Part shown: in pieces, positions 16,111 through 20,351 of the stretch | Position numbering within the stretch: the first letter of the stretch is position 1 | Layout of the letters: every line of letters begins with the position of its first letter | Origin: a virus | DNA length: 20,351 nucleotides | Direction: 5' to 3' (one strand) | IMG/VR virus record: IMGVR_UViG_3300022562_000629 | Coordinates: 1-20,351 of that record | Made by a program: the position numbers and the translations under genes | The notes under the pieces: model-generated | What the model was told of the DNA's origin: nothing | The model's database searches: none | The model's input: the letters and a program-made list of their open reading frames with translations, nothing else

Positions 16111-16500
16111 ATGAATAACTTTGCCTTGAATGATCGAGCATTGAAGATAATCACTTTTATGCTTGCATATGAAAGCAGCAACAGACAGCCGCCCTCTATT
16201 CGAGAGATCATGGACAAGACAACCATAACAAGCACTTCGGTTGTAAACTGGTACTTTGATCGTCTTGCAGCTTTGAAGCTCGTAAAGAGAAGCAAAAAGA
16301 AATTTAGAGGCACTCGATTGACTCCCGCAGGAGAAGCACTTGCAAGAATAAGCCTCAATATAAAAGACGCCGCTTGCCCACATTGCGGAGCGCCGATAGG
16401 TCAGGATGGGAAGTATAAAGACAAAAGAGCTAAGGCAGATCATATCCAAAAGAACTACTTGAGAAACAAGCCCCGCTCTGCAACAGTAACAGCAACATGA
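16111..16500 (+). CDS. LexA-like winged-helix regulator with CPHC knuckle
   Basis: ATG 16111 is chosen because AAAGGAG lies 5 bases ahead, and an upstream in-frame ATG (16078) falls inside the promoter. The 129-residue product begins with a LexA-type DNA-binding domain: ALKIITFMLAYESS, then QPPSIREIMDKT (the PSIREI recognition-helix lead), TSTSVVNWYFDRLAALKLVKR and the wing KKKFRGTRLTPAGE. The LexA autoprotease domain is absent; instead a CPHCGAPIG knuckle sits near residue 89, then a basic tail. A single CxxC cannot hold zinc alone, so pairing between subunits or with other residues would be needed. It is probably a phage transcription regulator, perhaps of its own promoter, placed head-to-head with the minus-strand operon's end. 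Confidence 0.7.
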   Translation: MNNFALNDRALKIITFMLAYESSNRQPPSIREIMDKTTITSTSVVNWYFDRLAALKLVKRSKKKFRGTRLTPAGEALARISLNIKDAACPHCGAPIGQDGKYKDKRAKADHIQKNYLRNKPRSATVTAT

Positions 16501-16505
16501 TAAAC

Positions 16506-16537
16506 AGAAAGCCCCCGGCATAAAGCGGGGGCTTTCT
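16506..16537. terminator. bidirectional terminator between convergent units
   Basis: AGAAAGCCCCCG (16506-16517) and CGGGGGCTTTCT (16526-16537) form a perfect 12-bp stem with an 8-base loop. The stem itself ends in T-rich arms in both directions. It lies 5 bases after the regulator stop and downstream of the minus-strand operon, so it can end both transcripts. From 16538 to 16606 no further gene or signal is seen. Confidence 0.75.
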
Positions 16538-16606
16538 TGACCAAACAACCCTTTTGGAGGGCAGGAGAAACAACAAGGCTATTTTACCATGCTTTTGTTT
16601 TCTGTG

Positions 16607-16813
16607 TTACGCTGCTTTTAGTCTGTGCCACATCTCTTCAATAGGCGCATGATAACCTTTAGAAACAAGCTTTTTAGCTTCTTTTATTTGCTCTTGCATA
16701 TCTTCAAGAGTGCCTTGTTTTACATCTTCTTTTACTTGTTCAAATGTGTTTCCGACTATTGCGCCTGTTTCATTTTCACAAACAAAAGTCTTGCCAGATG
16801 GAGATACAATCAT
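16607..16813 (-). CDS. small unknown protein, possible ATT start further upstream
   Basis: From the ATG at 16813 the product is 68 residues, with a beta part (MIVSPSGKTFVCENETGAIV) and then a charged helix (VKEDVKQGTLEDMQEQIKEA). No ribosome binding site precedes that ATG. The frame stays open upstream and reads like protein (SEIIDIGKGFKAF). An ATT at 16868-16870 lies six bases after AGGAGG, which would give an 87-residue product; this is probably the real start. No GTG, TTG or other ATG is available. The last gene of the minus-strand operon, it overlaps the end of the gene before it if the ATT is used. The family is not recognised. Confidence 0.6.
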   Translation of the reverse strand: MIVSPSGKTFVCENETGAIVGNTFEQVKEDVKQGTLEDMQEQIKEAKKLVSKGYHAPIEEMWHRLKAA

Positions 16814-16856
16814 AAAAGCTTTGAAGCCTTTACCGATGTCTATTATCTCGGATGCT

Positions 16857-17561
16857 TCACTTTCTGAAATACTCGTCCTCCTGCAAGTGTATGACGCTCA
16901 TAATTGCCTCTGTCACTCTGTCCCAATTTGGGTTACTGTTATGCTGCTCCAAGGGGTTACTTTGCTCTTCTCCGATTGCCCATCTGAGGACTTTTATAAA
17001 GACCTTGCCTACTTTCGCCGCTAATGTTGCTTTGCTCTCATCTACTCCCAAATAAGATGTATTGATTATGTGGCGTTCAATGTTATCAATCTCCATCCTT
17101 GCAGAGTTTATCCAACTGTCATTGTCTGCCGTCTTGCCTGATAGCTTTGAGCGTACCCAATCTACTGGCTTGTCAAATTTACTGGCTTCTTTCAAAAGCT
17201 TGTCGGCTTCTTCCAATGAGATGTTCCCGGCGTTGTATGTCTTGCCCACTGTGATGTAATGCCCAATGAAAAGATTAGCAAGCGGGGCATGGTGATTGAT
17301 CTTTGCCTTGTCGAGATCGAGCGCAAGGTTCCACGCTTTTGCATATCCTTGGGGAGTGCTTGGATTTGTTACGTTCATTGATCGAGTAAGAGCTAAAGTG
17401 GCATCAGGAATATATTTGCCCACAATCTTTGCCGCTATCTCTGCAAACTCCCACGAGGTCTTATCTCTGTCTCTCCATATCTTGCTTGCAGCTCTGATAT
17501 CCTCAACTGCCTCCCGCGGCAGCTTGTATCCCTTGTAACTTACTAATTTATTGTTGCTCAT
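16857..17561 (-). CDS. unknown helical protein in the minus-strand operon
   Basis: ATG 17561 follows AAAGGAG by five bases and is preferred to an upstream in-frame ATG at 17609 inside the neighbour. The product is 234 residues, largely helical and charged. Its parts are an N-terminal basic stretch (NNKLVSYKGYKLPREAVEDI), a Trp-rich part (KIWRDRDKTSWEFAEIAAKI), a middle helix (GYAKAWNLALDLDKAKINHH) and a C-terminal amphipathic end. There are no Cys pairs, membrane spans or known catalytic motifs. It is read from the same transcript as the nuclease-like gene 15 bases upstream. The family is not recognised; replication or host takeover would suit the place. Confidence 0.7.
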   Translation of the reverse strand: MSNNKLVSYKGYKLPREAVEDIRAASKIWRDRDKTSWEFAEIAAKIVGKYIPDATLALTRSMNVTNPSTPQGYAKAWNLALDLDKAKINHHAPLANLFIGHYITVGKTYNAGNISLEEADKLLKEASKFDKPVDWVRSKLSGKTADNDSWINSARMEIDNIERHIINTSYLGVDESKATLAAKVGKVFIKVLRWAIGEEQSNPLEQHNSNPNWDRVTEAIMSVIHLQEDEYFRK

Positions 17562-17575
17562 TGTTTCTCCTTTTG

Positions 17576-18070
17576 TTATTGATCTTTCTCTTGAGTCATT
17601 GCTTCCCATGCTTTGGGAAAGAATAAGGCAAGCAGCTCTTTGGAACCTTCTGCCTTGCCCTCAACATACATAACGAAATCAGCCATAGCTTGAAGCCAAG
17701 TAAAGACTTGTTCCCTGTCCCATACGATAGGCACAAGGCTAGAGTGATGCCTACGGAAAAATACTTCGCTTTCTTCAAGTTGTGCTTTATAGTATGCTTC
17801 ATCTGTTGCGGCGTCTATGTGCTTTGTGGGGGAGCGTTGCTGCTTTACTTCAAAGTGCAAGCAGAGCCAGCTTACCCATATCTCAGTATCAGGAAAGCCG
17901 CTGCCCATTTTGTTTGTGTCATATGCACAAATAAGCAAGCCTCGCAAGTGTGCATAATGATGAGGGTATGATTTATCTTTCCAATAGCCTGCACAGCGAT
18001 ATTTAAGACAGCCTATCACGGCATCCCTAAAATTCCGGTCACTCTTTGATTGATGGTTTTTAAATGACAT
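17576..18070 (-). CDS. PD-(D/E)xK nuclease candidate (VRR-NUC-like)
   Basis: ATG 18070 follows GAGGAG closely and is preferred to an ATG four codons upstream. The product is 164 residues. The segment GSGFPDTEIWVSWLCLHFEV then K gives Pro60-Asp61, twelve residues, and Glu74-x-Lys76, the PD-(D/E)xK active site. A later KAQLEESEVFFRRHH helix and VPIVWDREQVFTWL match the 'Q..W/F' helix and end strand of VRR-NUC and resolvase-type nucleases. These cut DNA branches or ends with a metal ion. It could serve recombination, packaging-end processing or host DNA attack. The fold is inferred from motif order only. Confidence 0.55.
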   Translation of the reverse strand: MSFKNHQSKSDRNFRDAVIGCLKYRCAGYWKDKSYPHHYAHLRGLLICAYDTNKMGSGFPDTEIWVSWLCLHFEVKQQRSPTKHIDAATDEAYYKAQLEESEVFFRRHHSSLVPIVWDREQVFTWLQAMADFVMYVEGKAEGSKELLALFFPKAWEAMTQEKDQ

Positions 18071-18078
18071 TGCACTCC

Positions 18079-18546
18079 TCAAAATAATGTTGGCTGCATG
18101 ACAATGGGACAGATGCCAAGGCTCTTTATATCCTCCTCGTCTACATCTTCATAGCACCAGTTGCTTGAGCTGTTTACCCTGTCCCAACTCTTGCCATTCC
18201 ATTGACAGCGGTAATCAAATCCAGACCATGAATAAAAAAGAGCATTTTGGAAAAGCTCTGCAAGACGTTCTTGGCAATAGAGGTCATCAGGATACAGGCA
18301 ATCAAACTCGACATTATACCCAAGCGTGAAGGTGGACACTTCTTTCTTTTTGAATATGCCCATCCTAACAGCTCTGTCCATGAATCTCTTGACATGCGGG
18401 TAATATACCTCATCATAAAACAGAGTCTTTCTTGCCAAATGTAATTGCTCGTTTATGATCTTTGTCTTGGGCTTGCCTGTTTTCTTGTCCCACATTGACA
18501 CATCAGGTAGCATGGCTTGAAGGATGCGGATGGTTGTTGAGTTCAT
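18079..18546 (-). CDS. unknown aromatic/acidic protein
   Basis: The product is 155 residues. A helical N-terminus (TTIRILQAMLPDVSMWDKKT) is followed by a Tyr/Phe-rich basic part (EVYYPHVKRFMDRAVRMGIF) and a Trp/Asp/Glu-rich C-terminal half with YSWSGFDYRCQWNGKSWDRV. There are four Cys without a clear zinc spacing. The start overlaps the KGG gene stop by ATGA, with GAGG nine bases ahead. It is not recognised; the N-terminal half, with KKTGKPKTK and a basic helix, could bind nucleic acid. Confidence 0.7.
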   Translation of the reverse strand: MNSTTIRILQAMLPDVSMWDKKTGKPKTKIINEQLHLARKTLFYDEVYYPHVKRFMDRAVRMGIFKKKEVSTFTLGYNVEFDCLYPDDLYCQERLAELFQNALFYSWSGFDYRCQWNGKSWDRVNSSSNWCYEDVDEEDIKSLGICPIVMQPTLF

Positions 18547-18785
18547 TTGTAGACCTCAATAGGCGCTTTCTTGCCGTTGAGCGTGTAAGGTCTTACTCTG
18601 CCTGTCTCTCTCTCAACGATCAAGAAATCATTCATGGAGATAGGTATTCTTTTATATAACTGTGAGGTTTTCTTGCCTCCTTTTCTGCCGATGGTTTTCA
18701 TATATTCTAGACCGTACTTCTCAGCAGTTGATTTGCCGCCTTTTTGACCTGCTTTCGCTTTTGCTTTGTTCTTACGCTTTGTCAT
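18543..18785 (-). CDS. small KGG-repeat protein
   Basis: ATG 18785 with AAGGAG six bases ahead is preferred over an upstream ATG at 18902 that overlaps the next gene. The 80-residue product has two KGG units, GQKGGKSTAEKYGLEYMKTI at 13 and GRKGGKKT at 33, resembling the stress-induced KGG/con-10 family (KGG, then a-a-E-K-x-G, then IGRKGG). The head is very basic (KRKNKAKAKA). The C-terminus is a small beta part (FLIVERETGRVRPYTLNGKK). KGG proteins in hosts are linked to desiccation and stress; in a phage it may bind DNA or RNA. It overlaps the next gene by ATGA. Confidence 0.65.
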   Translation of the reverse strand: MTKRKNKAKAKAGQKGGKSTAEKYGLEYMKTIGRKGGKKTSQLYKRIPISMNDFLIVERETGRVRPYTLNGKKAPIEVYK

Positions 18786-18801
18786 TGCTTGCTCCTTCTC
18801 T

Positions 18802-19116
18802 TTATAGCCTTGAAGAGTAATAATCATCCCAAAGTTCCTGCCATTGCTTGTCTTGATCTTCTTGGCAATCGTCACAGATCGAGAGATAATTTTTCCATCC
18901 ATCTGTATAGGCAGTGTTCTGGTGCTTTATCGTTACATCTGATTTAATTTCACTGCAAATCTGACATTTTTTATTGAGTGCTGATGTATAGGTAGAGTAT
19001 TTTATCTCGGTAATCATCTCCGGCATGAGTTCATCCCATATTTTGATAAGCTCTACTTTTGCAATGTCTCCATAATATTTTGTTTCCCAATTGTTTGAAT
19101 AAGTAATAGGCATCAT
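18802..19116 (-). CDS. four-Cys zinc-binding protein
   Basis: The product is 104 residues from ATG 19116 (a second ATG follows at once). A Trp/Tyr-rich N-terminal part is followed by KCQICSEIK (Cys51, Cys54) and, 26 residues on, SICDDCQED (Cys81, Cys84), forming one treble-clef-like zinc site of the HNH or zinc-finger type. There is no HNH active site His/Asn visible beyond a single His65. AAAGGAG lies four bases ahead of the first ATG, and the start overlaps the preceding stop by ATGA. It is probably a nucleic-acid-binding or structural zinc protein; the family is not recognised. Confidence 0.7.
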   Translation of the reverse strand: MMPITYSNNWETKYYGDIAKVELIKIWDELMPEMITEIKYSTYTSALNKKCQICSEIKSDVTIKHQNTAYTDGWKNYLSICDDCQEDQDKQWQELWDDYYSSRL

Positions 19117-19799
19117 GCAGCTCCTTTGCAATTCTTACAGTTATTGAAATCACCGCCGCAGCATGAGCAAACATCATAACCCATGCCCAAAGATATGCCT
19201 TGTAATGTTTCATCTCCTGCATCCAAAGCCATCTCTCTTGTGACAAAGTTCTCTCCCGCCTCAATTAGACCATAAACACAATTGCGGCATGTCGTTGTCT
19301 GTTGCTCAGGCTTGGGAGAGTCTACCACTTGCTCAAATTGAGCTGCAAACATCGTGGCACACTTCGGGCAATGCCTTGTCTTATTTAAGTTCTCAGAGAC
19401 AACTCCACAATTGGAACAAAGCCGCTCCGCCAATGGCTCTGTAAATACTGCTTTGATTGTTTTTATATAGTGCAAGTAAGGCGCTCCGAGCTTCCATACC
19501 TTGCCCTCTTTGTGCGGTTGTGCCCACATGAGAAGGGCAAAGCTTTCGTTATGCTTAAGTCCTGTTGTGTCTGTCACAACACCGATGCCATAATCTGTTA
19601 TCTTGCTTGTGGTGATTGTGCGCTCAAAGAGCCAAGACAAAAAGGCAATCCTTTTCTCTTTGCCAAGGTCTTTGTCAAGTTGAGAAATCACAACTCCCAA
19701 AAGACCTTGGCTTGCTTTTGTGTGTGGTTTACTGGCATGTGTTTGTACATAACTCTTGAACTTATCCAAAGTGTATTTCTGTTGTTCTGTTGCTTTCAT
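19113..19799 (-). CDS. multi-zinc-ribbon protein
   Basis: The product is 228 residues. The N-terminal 120 residues are helical with no Cys (FLSWLFERTITTSKITDYGI), and carry the pattern HASKPHTKASQGLLGVVI. The C-terminal half has CSNC (128-131) and CPKC (144-147), then CRNC (171-174) and a cluster CSCC (211-214) and CKNC (221-224), enough for two or three zinc sites. This is like zinc-ribbon adaptor proteins and RNA-polymerase- or replication-linked proteins. The start has no clear ribosome binding site and lies 6 bases after the preceding stop, so coupling is likely. No family is recognised. Confidence 0.7.
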   Translation of the reverse strand: MKATEQQKYTLDKFKSYVQTHASKPHTKASQGLLGVVISQLDKDLGKEKRIAFLSWLFERTITTSKITDYGIGVVTDTTGLKHNESFALLMWAQPHKEGKVWKLGAPYLHYIKTIKAVFTEPLAERLCSNCGVVSENLNKTRHCPKCATMFAAQFEQVVDSPKPEQQTTTCRNCVYGLIEAGENFVTREMALDAGDETLQGISLGMGYDVCSCCGGDFNNCKNCKGAA

Positions 19800-19805
19800 C
19801 GGTTG

Positions 19806-20156
19806 CTACTTTCTCAAGATTCGGAAATAATAATAAGCAGCAGGCAGGAAATCATTGCAAACAAAGGAAGCTCTGCCGCCTTCAACTGTATTCCCTGCAT
19901 AATCGTTTAAGTCTTGGATTCTCTGCATAACTTCCTCGATGCTCTTACTGCTTGAAACAATGTTATCCAGTTTGTCTTTTATATCTTGCTCTGTCATAAA
20001 TGACGGATGATTAAAGTCTTGCGGCTCATCTGTGCGGTGGTATTGATCTTGATTATGAAGAGCGTGGACTTCGGCAGGTATATCTTCGGCGCTTTGAGAA
20101 TAAGCGCCTTGAAGCTGCAAGTAAACAGGGACATGATTATTGTTAATGTTGCTCAT
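19806..20156 (-). CDS. unknown protein, possible antisense-of-nothing small early gene
   Basis: The product is 116 residues with a long polar N-terminus rich in Asn, Gln and His (MSNINNNHVPVYLQLQGAYS). A helix (EQDIKDKLDNIVSSSKSIEE) and a basic/aromatic end (AAYYYFRILRK) follow. AGGAGG lies four bases ahead of the ATG. The gene stands 8 bases after the partial gene above and 6 before the zinc-ribbon gene. Nothing in it points to a function. It is read from the common minus-strand transcript. Confidence 0.7.
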   Translation of the reverse strand: MSNINNNHVPVYLQLQGAYSQSAEDIPAEVHALHNQDQYHRTDEPQDFNHPSFMTEQDIKDKLDNIVSSSKSIEEVMQRIQDLNDYAGNTVEGGRASFVCNDFLPAAYYYFRILRK

Positions 20157-20164
20157 TGTTCCTC

Positions 20165-20351
20165 CTATGCGGTAAATGTTTCCCCGGTGGCGGGGTGTGT
20201 AAAGAGCGTCTCTTGCTTGACTTTTGCAATCTCGGGCCTGATGTCGGCATCATTATTGACAATAACAAGACCTTCAGATAAGCGAGACTTTATCCACTTG
20301 TGCGGTATCTTATCAAGGTTCCCATTGAAGGCAACAACTGTGCCCGCTTTC
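20165..20351 (-). CDS. C-terminal part of a minus-strand gene (start outside the window)
   Basis: The frame is open from the window end to a TAG at 20165-20167, giving 62 codons before the stop (the last base at 20351 is a partial codon). The product reads KAGTVVAFNGNLDKIPHKWI followed by KSRLSEGLVIVNNDADIRPE and a final KQETLFTHPATGETFTA. This is a plausible protein C-terminus with even composition. It is the first gene of the operon seen here; its 5' end, and so the promoter, lies beyond the window. The family is not recognised. Confidence 0.7.
   Translation of the reverse strand, partial: KAGTVVAFNGNLDKIPHKWIKSRLSEGLVIVNNDADIRPEIAKVKQETLFTHPATGETFTA

Noticed and set aside
16111-16500. Full LexA repressor
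   Set aside because: Only the winged-helix part is present; the Ser-Lys autoprotease domain is missing and the length is too short.
16710-17055. Plus-strand frames opposite the end of the minus-strand operon
   Set aside because: They have no ribosome binding site and are the complement of supported minus-strand genes.
19470-19910. Plus-strand frame of 146 codons opposite the zinc-ribbon gene
   Set aside because: It runs across the end of one and the body of another minus-strand gene; composition is Cys/Leu/Phe-rich like other shadows here.

Overview
The window reads as part of a tailed bacteriophage (or prophage) genome. It is tightly packed: start/stop overlaps of the ATGA or TAATG type link many neighbours, intergenic gaps are short, and Shine-Dalgarno motifs are strong. 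The gene order is that of a long, non-contractile-tailed phage (siphovirus morphology) whose head genes are of the Mu type (Mu-like protease/scaffold, DUF2190-type cement protein, Mu gpT-like major capsid protein). No tail sheath gene is visible. The host cannot be fixed from the sequence. The genes use bacterial signals, and the endolysin is a GH25 muramidase.

Region 1 (1-6391, + strand) is head and neck. After the end of an upstream gene and a terminator come a protease with an in-frame nested scaffold start, a cement protein, the major capsid protein and a small virion-type protein. A terminator follows, then two unrecognised small proteins, then a neck series (adaptor-like, gp10-like, tail-terminator-like, small linker) and the tail tube protein. 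Region 2 (6395-12962, +) is the tail: assembly chaperone with a -1 frameshift, tape measure, baseplate hub-like protein, a zinc-ribbon protein, and two host-contact/fibre-type proteins separated by a 34-residue membrane microprotein. Region 3 (12984-16058, +) is lysis: a GH25-SH3 endolysin, an unknown protein co-translated with it, two multi-spanning holin-type membrane proteins, and a membrane-anchored coiled-coil protein, closed by an intrinsic terminator.

Region 4 (16060-16537, +) is a single regulator gene. It encodes a LexA-like winged helix plus a CPHC knuckle, and has its own strong extended -10 promoter with a palindrome lying over the -10 box. A hairpin that can act in both directions separates it from region 5 (16607-20351, - strand). 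Region 5 is a compact operon read toward the regulator, with nine genes: a partial one, two zinc-binding proteins, a KGG-repeat protein, a PD-(D/E)xK nuclease candidate and several orphans. It looks like an early or accessory module whose promoter lies outside the window.

The most notable points are the nested scaffold start with a duplicated PVELSQ peptide beside it, the A AAA AAA frameshift site of the tail chaperone, the 34-residue microprotein locked between two fibre genes by ATGA overlaps, a possible ATT start codon in the last minus-strand gene, and the self-contained regulator with its operator-like palindrome.
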